Below are positions 27,834-36,439 of a DNA stretch of 64,000 nucleotides, in pieces. Numbering within the stretch: the stretch's first letter is position 1; every line of letters starts with the position of its first letter. The notes beneath the pieces were generated by a model that searched no databases, was not told the DNA's origin, and saw only the letters and a program-made list of their open reading frames with translations. Both the position numbers and the translations under genes were made by a program. This stretch comes from a virus, in the IMG/VR virus record IMGVR_UViG_3300042869_000676, positions 1 to 64,000 of that record; one strand, written 5' to 3'.

Positions 27834-28211
27834 ATGGCTATCACTTTCTGTTCATCGTGCGGCGCAAAACATGAGTATGTTGGATTTGCGCCAAACTTTT
27901 GCTCAAAATGCGGTTCTTCTTTTGGCTCGAAAGCTGTTCAACAGTCAACGGCAAAAGTTCAGCAGAAACCAACTGCTATTCGCAGTTCACAAGTAGAAGA
28001 CGATGACGAAGATTCTTCCGATATTGAGGAGCTTCCACACATAGAGTCGTTAGACGTTGAAATCGCAATGGAAGGAGGCTTTAAAGCCTTCAGCCTTGAA
28101 GATCTACAACGGAATCCCATGCAAGCGCAAGCTAAGAAATTCAAAGCAAAGCGCTCTGATGGTATTGATGGCCTATCTCCCGAAAAATATGGAAGCTCAA
28201 AAGCTCGGTAA
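27834..28211 (+). CDS. Zinc-ribbon protein
   Basis: 125 residues from ATG 27834 (an earlier frame start overlaps the previous gene). N-terminal zinc ribbon FCSSCGAKHEYVGFAPNFCSKCGSSFG with Cys6, Cys9, Cys23, Cys26. Then a low-complexity acidic linker (EDDDEDSSDIEELP) and a basic C-terminus. Its 3' end overlaps the sigma-like gene by 23 bases. The position next to a gp55-like sigma factor fits a transcription cofactor, perhaps a late-transcription activator; this is inference from context. Confidence 0.7.
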   Translation: MAITFCSSCGAKHEYVGFAPNFCSKCGSSFGSKAVQQSTAKVQQKPTAIRSSQVEDDDEDSSDIEELPHIESLDVEIAMEGGFKAFSLEDLQRNPMQAQAKKFKAKRSDGIDGLSPEKYGSSKAR

Positions 28212-28896
28212 GATAACCTACGAAGATAAAAAAGACATTATAGACAAAATCATTGAGAAGCACAGATATATCTGGCAGCTCAAAGCTATTTGTTGGATGG
28301 ATTACGAAGATGTCGCACAGATTGTGCGATTCCATATCTCAAAGAAGTGGCATATGTGGAAGCAAGATCGCGCACTTGAACCTTGGATAGCTAGAATCAC
28401 TTCTAATCAGATCAAGAACTTGCTTCGCAACAACTACTCTAACTATACTCGCCCATGTTTAGGTTGCAAGTATAATCAAGGCAACGAACCACCAGCGTGC
28501 TCGATCACACCAAGCGGAAGACAGTGTTCTGAATGTCCTTTATACAGGAAATGGGAGAAAACAAAAAAGAGTGCATACGATGTTAAGCTTTGTGTATCTA
28601 TCGAAGGCCACACAGATGCTGTTCACTCAATGCGAGATCAGAATTTTGACATTTTATCTAGCGCAGCTCGCCTTCATGAAGAAATGCGCTTATACCTTGC
28701 TCCTAAGCAATACAGGGTCTATACAAGGCTTTTCGTTGACGGTGTGGACGAGGAGAAGGTAGCGGCGGAAATGGGCTACAAGACGAACGAAAAGGGTAAA
28801 AAGGCTGGATATAAACAAATCAAAAATCTTAAGAAGCTATTTAGACAAGTAGCTCTAAAAATTTTACAATCGGAGGATATTTTAAGTGGAAGCTAA
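28189..28896 (+). CDS. gp55-like late sigma factor, with inserted Cys motif
   Basis: 235 residues from ATG 28189; the in-frame extension back to 28057 overlaps the zinc-ribbon gene and contains no sigma motif. Region 2 is seen at about residues 25-85: YIWQLKAICWMDYEDVAQIVRFHISKKW then LEPWIARITSNQIKNLLRNNY, matching the ExLxQExFxxxW...WLxxIxxNxxxDxxR pattern of sigma-70 proteins. A cysteine cluster (Cys90, 93, 104, 113, 116; C-x2-C...C-x8-C-x2-C) is inserted after region 2. The C-terminus has LAPKQYRVYTRLFVDGVDEEKVAAEMGY (about 170-197), a helix-turn-helix like sigma region 4. This is the arrangement of T4 gp55-type sigma factors. A likely reader of the GTGTAA motif, but that is inference. 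Confidence 0.8.
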   Translation: MEAQKLGKITYEDKKDIIDKIIEKHRYIWQLKAICWMDYEDVAQIVRFHISKKWHMWKQDRALEPWIARITSNQIKNLLRNNYSNYTRPCLGCKYNQGNEPPACSITPSGRQCSECPLYRKWEKTKKSAYDVKLCVSIEGHTDAVHSMRDQNFDILSSAARLHEEMRLYLAPKQYRVYTRLFVDGVDEEKVAAEMGYKTNEKGKKAGYKQIKNLKKLFRQVALKILQSEDILSGS

Positions 28897-29962
28897 ACAA
28901 GAAACAACAGACATCTCTTTCACAAACGAAGAGGCAACACAAATTAGAGACTTAGCCAAACAATTTCCTGATTTAAATACTATCACGCGCAAATTCTTTG
29001 CTAATGAGAAGCTTGATGGGCGGTCTAAGCAGGGAATTGCTATTAGATCGTTCTTAGCAAGCAACAAAATCAATTATAAAACATCTAAGTATGAAAGAGC
29101 AGCGGACATTGAGTTCTCAGAGTCTCAAAAAGAGTTTATTATTGATCAAACAGCTATTGGATTGTCTGCTGTAAGAATTGCCGAACTCATTTTTCCTGAT
29201 CGCAGAATTGTTAACCTTGGAGTTGAGCAAAGAGCTGTGGCAAACTTCATTAGAACGGTAAACGCAGAAGGTCAACCTGAATCCGAAAGCGCTATTGGCG
29301 TAAAGTATTTAGTTCCGCGTTCTGTTGAGCGCGTAGTTAACAAAATCAATCAAGCTACTGGCGAAAAGATCAATAAAGAAAAATTAAACCGCCAACATAA
29401 ATTCTGTATTGAGAAGCTTACTATCAATTTAGCCAACTCGCGGTTTCAAAAGATCATTAACTGCTATACATCACAAGAAGATCGTAATATTTTCGAGGAA
29501 GAGTTCATTAGAATGACTTGGGACAAGCCTGACCTTACTGCTGATGAAGTTAATTTGTACATGAACGTGTGCAAAGAAATTATCAACTTGGAAACAACTT
29601 CAAGACACTTGGATAAGCTGAATAAAATGTTTGAAGATACTCAAGAGCAGAACGAAATGAGTATTCGTCTTGCCGAAATCATCAAAGCGAAGAGCGGCGA
29701 GTATCATCAATGCGAAGGCCGCGTAGAAAGCTTGATTAAAAAGCTTCAAGGTGATAGATCAGGGCGCATCAACGCTAGACAAAAGGAGAATGCTTCTATC
29801 TTAGCTATTGTTCAGCTGTTTCAAGACGAAGAAGAGCGCGCTAACATGATCAAGATCGCTGAAATGCAAAAGACTCTTGTTAGAGAGGAAGCTGGCAAGC
29901 TTGAAAGTATGGTTGAGTGGAAAGCTCGTATCTTGGGCATATCATTAGATGATGCCGTTTAA
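28886..29962 (+). CDS. Uncharacterised protein; possible terminase small subunit
   Basis: 358 residues. Start is GTG 28886, chosen because CGGAGGAT (ribosome site) lies eight bases upstream and no ATG is near. Strongly helical and charged, with an N-terminal region NEEATQIRDLAKQFPDLNTITRKFF and a central helix-turn-helix-like part (SESQKEFIIDQTAIGLSAVRIAELIFPDRR). The latter looks like DNA-binding of the type seen in small terminase subunits. C-terminal half is coiled-coil-like. Lies two genes before the large terminase. Role inferred from position. Confidence 0.6.
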   Translation: MEAKQETTDISFTNEEATQIRDLAKQFPDLNTITRKFFANEKLDGRSKQGIAIRSFLASNKINYKTSKYERAADIEFSESQKEFIIDQTAIGLSAVRIAELIFPDRRIVNLGVEQRAVANFIRTVNAEGQPESESAIGVKYLVPRSVERVVNKINQATGEKINKEKLNRQHKFCIEKLTINLANSRFQKIINCYTSQEDRNIFEEEFIRMTWDKPDLTADEVNLYMNVCKEIINLETTSRHLDKLNKMFEDTQEQNEMSIRLAEIIKAKSGEYHQCEGRVESLIKKLQGDRSGRINARQKENASILAIVQLFQDEEERANMIKIAEMQKTLVREEAGKLESMVEWKARILGISLDDAV

Positions 29963-30923
29963 GTGCAAAGAATGTAATCAAGATTTTCCAAGCGAAAGAA
30001 GTCTTCATACTCATTTGAAGAAGCATAAGATGTCGCTTGCAGACTACTACTGCGCCCATTACCCGAAGAAAAACCTCTTAACTGGTACAAAGCTAAGCTT
30101 CAAGGATAAAGAGTCTTATTTTGAAAAGGATTTCGAGAACAGAGAGCAGTTATTAAAGTGGTGCAACTTTGAAAAAGCAGAAGTTGTTAAACCGTATATC
30201 AAACAACTGCTTGAAAGGCGAGTAGCTAACAAAGAATTAGTTGTTGCGCCTAGTCATATCGAAATTGAGACAAGCGAACTGCCAAGTATCGACTGTTTCA
30301 AGAAGCATTACGGTTCTTACTCGGCGGCTTGTTCTGAGATTGGCATAAAGCCAATGTTCACAAAGAATATCCACAAAGATTTTTACTCTGACTACTCTAA
30401 CGTTAATATATTCATTGATACAAGAGAGCAGCAGCCATTGCAGTTTCAGAATCAGAGAGAAGTTAAGCTAGATTTTGGAGACTATACTGCTGGTGGGCAA
30501 AATTATTCTAAAACATTTGTTGATAGAAAATCAGAAGGTGATTTTAAGAGCACTTTAGTTGGAGAAAACTTTGACAGATTTAAAAGAGAGATCGAGAGAT
30601 GCAAATCTATGGATTGTTTCTTGTTTATTGTAGTGGAATCTAGTTTTGATCAGATCAAGAACAATAACGACTTCACCTCACATAAATCCAACTTAAAATT
30701 CGTATATCACAATATGCGTTTGTTGCAACAAGAGTTCCACAAGAACTGTCAATTCGTTTTTTCTGGTAGCAGAAAAAATAGCGTAGCGTTAATACCTAAA
30801 CTTCTCGTTTGCGGCCCAAAACTTTGGGAAACAGACATTCAATACTTCATAGAAAAGGATCAATCATGGCTTGGATCGTTGGCGACCAAAAAAGAAAAAG
30901 CATTTACAATAGCAATAAAGTAA
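29949..30923 (+). CDS. C2H2 zinc-finger / ERCC4-type nuclease fusion
   Basis: 324 residues. The N-terminal 26 residues form a C2H2 finger: Cys6, Cys9, His22, His26 (FKCKECNQDFPSERSLHTHLKKH). After a helical middle, residues about 153-200 carry the ERCC4-type nuclease core: IDTREQQPL (156-164), LDFGDYT (174-180) and FVDRKSEGDF (190-199), with the V-D-R-K catalytic block. Members cut branched or structured DNA, so resolution of replication or packaging intermediates is plausible. Overlaps the end of the previous gene by 14 bases. The next gene, terminase, starts 58 bases before this one ends. Confidence 0.85.
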   Translation: MMPFKCKECNQDFPSERSLHTHLKKHKMSLADYYCAHYPKKNLLTGTKLSFKDKESYFEKDFENREQLLKWCNFEKAEVVKPYIKQLLERRVANKELVVAPSHIEIETSELPSIDCFKKHYGSYSAACSEIGIKPMFTKNIHKDFYSDYSNVNIFIDTREQQPLQFQNQREVKLDFGDYTAGGQNYSKTFVDRKSEGDFKSTLVGENFDRFKREIERCKSMDCFLFIVVESSFDQIKNNNDFTSHKSNLKFVYHNMRLLQQEFHKNCQFVFSGSRKNSVALIPKLLVCGPKLWETDIQYFIEKDQSWLGSLATKKEKAFTIAIK

Positions 30924-32737
30924 ACGAAGAGATTTTAAAGAAAGAAGGTTATCTAGAAGAGCGCGAAGCTAAGATTCTTCTATATAAATTTCTGCGCAGC
31001 AACATTTCGTTCGCTTCTGAGATTATTTGTGGTGTAAAACCGTTTCCGTTTCAGCATCTCGCAATTAAAACGATGTTTGAAACAGATTACTCCATGATGG
31101 TATGGAGTCGCGGTCTCTCCAAGAGCTTCACCTGTGCTGTTTTCGCTGCATTAGACGCGATTTTGAATCAAGGTGTTCACATTGGCATTGTAAGTAAAAC
31201 ATTTCGTCAAGCAAAGATGATTTTCCGCAAGATTGAGGAAATCGCGGACAAGCCAAATGCTATTTTCTTAAAGCAAGCTATCACAAAGGTATCTAAGAGT
31301 TCGGACGAATGGACAATGGAGTTTGGCCGCAGCAAAATTACCTGCTTACCACTTGGTGACGGTGAAAAGCTTCGTGGTTTTCGCTTTCACCGTATGATGA
31401 TTGACGAGTTCTTGTTGATGCCCGAAAGAATCTTTAACGAAGTTATTATTCCGTTCCTTTCTGTTGTGCAAAATCCAACAGAGAGAAAAGAAGTATATGA
31501 TTTGGAGACTCAGTTGATCGCTAGAGGAGATATGACTGAAGAAGAGCGTTTTAGATGGCCGAATAATAAAATTATTGTACTGTCTTCTGCGTCTTATCAG
31601 TTTGAGTATATGTATAAGTTGTATAAGCAATATGAATCGCTTATCAAGTTTCCGGAAAAGGATGGAAAAGGTAATTCGACTAGAGCTATCTTGCATTTCG
31701 CTTATGATGTAGCTCCTCATGGTCTTTACGATGAAAGTTTGCTGACTCAAGCCAAGTCAACTATGTCTGAATCACAGTTCCAAAGAGAATTCGGTTCTAG
31801 ATTCATGGACGATTCTTCTGGTTACTTTAAACTAAGCAAGATGCACGAATGCACAATCAAGCCGCTTGAAGGACAGGCTATTGAAGTGGCTGGTCAGAAA
31901 GGTTCTGATTATATTTTAAGCTTCGATCCTTCGTGGGCAGAGAATGAATCGTCTGACGACTTTGCCATGAACCTTATTAAGCTCGATGTTCCTAATCGCA
32001 AAGGAATTCTCGTTCATAATTACGCTGTATCAGGAACTAATCTTAAAAAGCACATCGACTATTTAGCTTACTTGATGAATAACTTCAACATCGTTGGAAT
32101 GTGCGGAGACTATAACGGCGGCGTGCAGTTTATTAATGCCGCAAACGAAAGCGAAGTATTTAAAAACGCTAAAATCGAAATTAAAATGTTTGAAGCTGAT
32201 TTTGATTCGCCTGAAAAGTATCAAGACGAAATTCGTAGAGCAAGAAGAGCGTATAATTTAAAAGACACTCGCATTTGTTACCTTAGAGTTCCAACAAGCT
32301 CTTGGATTCGCTACGCTAACGAGTTATTGCAATCTAACTTCGATCATAGAAAGATGTTGTTCGCCGCAGAAGCTGTTGATAACGATTTCACAGCTCAAAA
32401 GAACAAGACCATTCCAATTAAAACGATTAAATTCTTCCGTGATCAAGAAGATAATCAAACGAACGATGCAAAGATGGTCGATTTCGTTGATCATCAATCT
32501 GATTTGATCGAATTGGTTAAAGCGCAATGTTCCTTAATCATTCCAACAACAACAGCTAATGGACATCAGAGTTTTGACTTGCCGCCAGAACTAAAAAGAC
32601 AAAGTGGAGCAGAAAAAACCCGTAAAGACTCATACTCTTGCTTAGTATTAGGCAACTGGATGATGAAAATCTATTTTGATATGATGGATTGTCCAGAACA
32701 ACAGCCGCAAACTTTTACTCCGTTCTTCGTGAGGTAA
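30866..32737 (+). CDS. terL: Terminase large subunit
   Basis: 623 residues from ATG 30866, with AAAAGGATCA (ribosome site) just upstream; it overlaps the previous gene by 58 bases. The N-terminal ATPase has Walker A-like SRGLSKSF (81-88, an atypical K-S pattern like T4-type terminases), an IVSKTFRQAK motif (108-117), Walker B MMIDEF (177-182) and the coupling motif VLSSASY (238-244). The C-terminal nuclease starts with ILSFDPSW (350-357, catalytic Asp354) and includes GMCGDYNGGVQF. It drives DNA packaging and cleaves concatemers. Length and motif order are those of the T4 gp17 family. Confidence 0.93.
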   Translation: MAWIVGDQKRKSIYNSNKVNEEILKKEGYLEEREAKILLYKFLRSNISFASEIICGVKPFPFQHLAIKTMFETDYSMMVWSRGLSKSFTCAVFAALDAILNQGVHIGIVSKTFRQAKMIFRKIEEIADKPNAIFLKQAITKVSKSSDEWTMEFGRSKITCLPLGDGEKLRGFRFHRMMIDEFLLMPERIFNEVIIPFLSVVQNPTERKEVYDLETQLIARGDMTEEERFRWPNNKIIVLSSASYQFEYMYKLYKQYESLIKFPEKDGKGNSTRAILHFAYDVAPHGLYDESLLTQAKSTMSESQFQREFGSRFMDDSSGYFKLSKMHECTIKPLEGQAIEVAGQKGSDYILSFDPSWAENESSDDFAMNLIKLDVPNRKGILVHNYAVSGTNLKKHIDYLAYLMNNFNIVGMCGDYNGGVQFINAANESEVFKNAKIEIKMFEADFDSPEKYQDEIRRARRAYNLKDTRICYLRVPTSSWIRYANELLQSNFDHRKMLFAAEAVDNDFTAQKNKTIPIKTIKFFRDQEDNQTNDAKMVDFVDHQSDLIELVKAQCSLIIPTTTANGHQSFDLPPELKRQSGAEKTRKDSYSCLVLGNWMMKIYFDMMDCPEQQPQTFTPFFVR

Positions 32738-32770
32738 AACGAAAGTCATAAAAGTACTTTTGATACTTTT

Positions 32771-32793
32771 AGTGTAACTTTTAATATATAATC
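32771..32793 (+). promoter_or_regulatory. GTGTAA-type promoter motif
   Basis: AGTGTAACTTTTAATATATAAT in the 58-base gap, two to three bases before the portal ATG at 32796. Confidence 0.5.
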
Positions 32794-32795
32794 AT

Positions 32796-34787
32796 ATGTC
32801 GCGTTCATATAACAAGAAGTCGGACTATTGGAGCAAGTTCAACAAGCCAGAAAGCAGCTCGCTTCCTGTTCATAACAACTACGAACCAAAGCTTTTAGGA
32901 GAATCTTACTTCACAGAAGTTGCCAAAGCTTCTTATAGCCGTCCAGTTCAAGGAGCTACAGACACAGCACAGAGCACAAAGATTCCAAGAAACGGAACTG
33001 ACCACAACATTCGCCGCTATGCTCTTTTGAGTCAAGGAATGCTTCCTTATCAGTTCTCTAAAGACGGTGTTGACATTCGTGATGCTATTTTGCTTTGCCA
33101 AAAGGCTTACGCAAACGTCGCTTTAGTTAGAAACACAATCGACATTGCCACAGAGTTCGCTAATACAGAGATTTATCTTGAAGGCGGCACTGCGCGTAGT
33201 AGAGAATTCTTTACTAAGTGGTTTGAGAAGATCAAACTATGGAAATTGAAAGACCAATACTTCCGCGAATACTATCGCAGCGGAAACATCTTCTATTACC
33301 GTATCGACGGAAAATTTAAAGCAGAAGATTTTAAACTTTTGTCTGGTTTAAGCGAAAACGGAGTCGTCAATAACAAGATTCCTCTTCGCTACATCTTAAT
33401 TAATCCTTACGAAATCGTTGCTAAAGTTTCCGCTTCATTTTCAGAAGCGATTTACGAAAAACTTCTTTCTGAATACGAGTTAGAAAGACTCAGAAATCCA
33501 AAAGACGACGCAGATAGAGAATTGTTTAAAGCTCTTCCTGCTGATATGCAGAAGAAGGTTAAAGATAAGGCTTATTTTAGAGATGGATTAAAGATTAAAC
33601 TTGATCCATCATTTTTGCTATACTCTTTCTATAAGAAACAAGACTACGAGCCATTTGCAATTCCGTTTACCTTTCCGATCATGGAAGATGTTAATGCGAA
33701 ACTGGAATTAAAGCATATTGACCAAGCTATTTCTCGCACAGTAGAGAATGTATTGTTGCTTATCACTATGGGCGCGCCTCCTGACGAGGGCGGCATCAAT
33801 CCAGCAAATATGGCGGCAATGCAATCGTTGTTTATGAACGAAAGCGTTGGCAGAGTTCTCGTTTCTGACCATACAACAAAAGCTGAATTCATTATTCCTG
33901 ACTTAAAGAAGGTTGTTGGCGAAGAAAAATACAAGATTCTTAATCAAGATATTAAAGAAGGCTTAATGAACGTTCTTGTTGGCGACGACAAGTACAACGG
34001 TCAGACCGCGAAGATTGGCTTCTTCATGGAGCGCCTTAAAGAATCGCGCAACTGTTTCTTGAACGACATTCTTCAACCAGAAATCATTCGCATCTCAAAA
34101 GATTTAGGATTTAAAGCTTATCCTACTGCTAAATTTAAACAAATTGATCTTAAAGACGAGATTCAATATATGCGCACAGTTAGCCGTTTGATGGAGCTGT
34201 CGATTATCACTCCAGAACAAGGTATTGAAGCTATGGCTAACGGCAAATTGCCTTCTTCGGAAGAATTAAGTCCAGCTCAAGACAAACTCGTAGAAGAAAG
34301 AAAGAAAGGATACTACAATCCTCTTGTTGGCGGCGTTCCAATGACTGAAGATCCAAACGCACCAGAGCCAGCTGCTCCTGTTGCCGCTGGAAAGCCAGTT
34401 AATAAACTTTCTAGAACTCCAACGGCGAAACCAAAGAACTCTATACCTGGCAGACCGCTAGGAACAAAGTCAAAAGCTTCTACTTCTGATATTCAATCTA
34501 CTGTTTATGCAGTTGACGCTTTCATGAAAGCTTCTGAGACGTTCACTGCTGAAAAGTTTGGCGTATCTAAGCTTAACGATCAGCAAAAATCGAGCGTAAT
34601 CGAGCTATGTAAGAAAGTTGTTGCTGCTTCTAGCAAAGAAGAATGGACAACTAGACTACAAGCTTGTGTACAAGATTTAGGCAATATCGAAAAGCTTCAA
34701 CCAATGAAAGAAATCACTGATACTGCTGATGAATTTCTATTGGACGAATATTCTGCGGCTATTTTGTATCATTCTGCTGTAAAGTAA
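32796..34787 (+). CDS. Portal protein
   Basis: 663 residues, between terminase and the prohead protease. The sequence fits a phage portal: N-terminal arm rich in Ser/Tyr, a central portion with EYYRSGNIFYYRI and LRYILINPYEIVAKVSASF (about 165-220), a long helical wing and AISRTVENVLLLITMGAPP, and a Pro/Ala-rich linker with a TPTAKPKNSIPGRP segment at about residue 545. The portal forms the dodecameric ring through which DNA enters and leaves. Length is greater than HK97-type portals (about 400-430 aa), as in T4-like or large phages. ATG 32796 is preceded by the late motif at 32771. Confidence 0.88.
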   Translation: MSRSYNKKSDYWSKFNKPESSSLPVHNNYEPKLLGESYFTEVAKASYSRPVQGATDTAQSTKIPRNGTDHNIRRYALLSQGMLPYQFSKDGVDIRDAILLCQKAYANVALVRNTIDIATEFANTEIYLEGGTARSREFFTKWFEKIKLWKLKDQYFREYYRSGNIFYYRIDGKFKAEDFKLLSGLSENGVVNNKIPLRYILINPYEIVAKVSASFSEAIYEKLLSEYELERLRNPKDDADRELFKALPADMQKKVKDKAYFRDGLKIKLDPSFLLYSFYKKQDYEPFAIPFTFPIMEDVNAKLELKHIDQAISRTVENVLLLITMGAPPDEGGINPANMAAMQSLFMNESVGRVLVSDHTTKAEFIIPDLKKVVGEEKYKILNQDIKEGLMNVLVGDDKYNGQTAKIGFFMERLKESRNCFLNDILQPEIIRISKDLGFKAYPTAKFKQIDLKDEIQYMRTVSRLMELSIITPEQGIEAMANGKLPSSEELSPAQDKLVEERKKGYYNPLVGGVPMTEDPNAPEPAAPVAAGKPVNKLSRTPTAKPKNSIPGRPLGTKSKASTSDIQSTVYAVDAFMKASETFTAEKFGVSKLNDQQKSSVIELCKKVVAASSKEEWTTRLQACVQDLGNIEKLQPMKEITDTADEFLLDEYSAAILYHSAVK

Positions 34788-34790
34788 TTC

Positions 34791-36404
34791 ATGGCGTTTA
34801 AGTATAAGACGAAATTAGATAACATTTCTGTCGCTTGTCACAAAGTGGGCAGCAAAGATTTTCAAATTTCCAAAGCTTCTCTTGATGAGCTGAAAAAGCT
34901 CTCTCCAAATATTAACTTTGAAGATAATCCTGATTTATTAGGAGTGTCTTTTAACTTAGCTGTGCCAAATATGGTAAACCATAATGGCGACGGTATTTCA
35001 GGAGCTACTGCTGCTAAAATCGCTAAAAGATTTGTTAACAAGTATCTAAATATCGAGCATAACAAGAAACGTGTTATCGGTCATATCACTAACTACGGAT
35101 TTAATAGATTAAGCGACAATGTCTCCATGACAGAAGAAGAAGCGAGCAAAACATTAGATCCATTTTATTTATCAGTTGCAGGAGTTGTTTATAAAACAGT
35201 AGATTCGTCTTTTACTTCTTTGATGATTCGCAATTCTGATCCTGCTGATTCGTTCAGAAACTCAATTTCGGCAAGTTGGGAAATTGGTTTTAGCAGTTAT
35301 TATTTAGCTGTTGGAAGCGACAATTTAAAAGAAGCGGACATCATTACTGATCCAGAAACTGTTGCAGAATACTCAAAATTTTTAAAAAGTAGAGGCGGCA
35401 ACGGAAGAATGCAAGATGGCACAGCGATTAACAGAGTTATCGTTGGAGAAATCTATCCGCTAGGAGGAGGATTCACTACAAATCCAGCTGCGCAAGTTAA
35501 TGGCGTAGTGGCATTTGATTCTAAGGTTTCAGTTTCTCTCCGAGACTCCGAAGATGAAGCTTCAGAGGAGGAGCCGCAAGATTTAGAGATGCAAGATTCA
35601 TCAAAAGATTACCGTCACGAGGTGATGGCGTTTTTAATGAATAAAAAATCAAATTCCATTTTAGAGATAAAAAATGTAAAAAATATAAACCATATGGACT
35701 TAGAAAAACTTATCGCAGAACTCAAGGGTGCTCTTCTTGAGAAAAAGTTCGGTGAAGAAGCTGTTGCTTCAATGACCAGCCAATTCACAGAAGCTATCAA
35801 ACAAAAAGACACAGAATACCGCGATTCAATCGCTGCCGAAAAAAATGCTAAAGAACAAGCTCAGAAGCTTTACAACGAAACTGTTGCTTCTGTTGAACAA
35901 ATGAAAGCTTCTTTGGCCGCAACTCAAGAAGAGTTGAATAAAATTAAAGAACAGAAAACTCAAGAAGAAGCCGTTGCTCGCCTCAATGCTCGCGTTAGCG
36001 AACTTGATGCTGCTTACGAACTCTCTGACGAAGACCGCAAGGTTATCATTGGCGAAGTTCAAACTCTTGATTCTGTTGAAGAAGCTTTCGCTTCTTACAA
36101 AGAAAAATTTGGTGTTGTATGGAAACACAAGAGCAAGGACTTCATCAAGGCGCAAGCCGCTGAAATCGAAAAGAAGATTTCAGAACAAGTTGAAGCTCGC
36201 CTCAAAGAAGTTAGCAAAGCTTCTGTTGCTACCGTTGTTGAAACAAAGGTAGAAGACAAGAAACCTGACATTACAGCTGCTCTCGAAAGCGCTGTTGCTA
36301 CAAACACCGCGCCAGATAGTCAAACATCTGTCGAAATCAACTTCCGCGATAAGTTTGCACAAGCTTTTTCGCGTGAAAACATTAGCGTAAGCTATTCTAA
36401 ATAA
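34791..36404 (+). CDS. Prohead protease fused to scaffold
   Basis: 537 residues. The N-terminal part (about residues 45-260) is a prohead protease: GVSFNLAVPNMVNHNGDGISGATAAKIAKRFVNKYLNIEHNKKRVIGHI contains the catalytic His (NIEHN), and SISASWEIGFSSY the Ser region. The C-terminal part (about 302-537) is a long, charged, coiled-coil scaffold (LEKLIAELKGALLEKKFGEE... QTLDSVEEAFASYKEKF). An in-frame ATG at 35694 (Met302) with its own promoter-like motif allows separate production of the scaffold. Starts four bases after the portal stop. Confidence 0.88.
   Translation: MAFKYKTKLDNISVACHKVGSKDFQISKASLDELKKLSPNINFEDNPDLLGVSFNLAVPNMVNHNGDGISGATAAKIAKRFVNKYLNIEHNKKRVIGHITNYGFNRLSDNVSMTEEEASKTLDPFYLSVAGVVYKTVDSSFTSLMIRNSDPADSFRNSISASWEIGFSSYYLAVGSDNLKEADIITDPETVAEYSKFLKSRGGNGRMQDGTAINRVIVGEIYPLGGGFTTNPAAQVNGVVAFDSKVSVSLRDSEDEASEEEPQDLEMQDSSKDYRHEVMAFLMNKKSNSILEIKNVKNINHMDLEKLIAELKGALLEKKFGEEAVASMTSQFTEAIKQKDTEYRDSIAAEKNAKEQAQKLYNETVASVEQMKASLAATQEELNKIKEQKTQEEAVARLNARVSELDAAYELSDEDRKVIIGEVQTLDSVEEAFASYKEKFGVVWKHKSKDFIKAQAAEIEKKISEQVEARLKEVSKASVATVVETKVEDKKPDITAALESAVATNTAPDSQTSVEINFRDKFAQAFSRENISVSYSK
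35674..35690 (+). promoter_or_regulatory. Internal GTGTAA-like motif before nested scaffold start
   Basis: ATGTAAAAAATATAAA at 35674-35689, four bases before in-frame ATG 35694. Matches the other late motifs except for A instead of G at its first base. Confidence 0.4.
35694..36404 (+). CDS. Nested in-frame scaffold protein
   Basis: 236 residues, the C-terminal part of the gene at 34791-36404, starting at Met302. Nested scaffold genes inside protease genes are established in phage lambda (C/Nu3) and others. Here the evidence is an in-frame ATG, the upstream promoter-like motif and a sharp change of composition at that point, from beta-rich protease to coiled coil. Acidic and lysine-rich as expected for a scaffold that is lost from the mature head. 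Confidence 0.6.
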   Translation: MDLEKLIAELKGALLEKKFGEEAVASMTSQFTEAIKQKDTEYRDSIAAEKNAKEQAQKLYNETVASVEQMKASLAATQEELNKIKEQKTQEEAVARLNARVSELDAAYELSDEDRKVIIGEVQTLDSVEEAFASYKEKFGVVWKHKSKDFIKAQAAEIEKKISEQVEARLKEVSKASVATVVETKVEDKKPDITAALESAVATNTAPDSQTSVEINFRDKFAQAFSRENISVSYSK

Positions 36405-36439
36405 TAACAATCAAGTAAATATATAATAAGGAAAACAAT

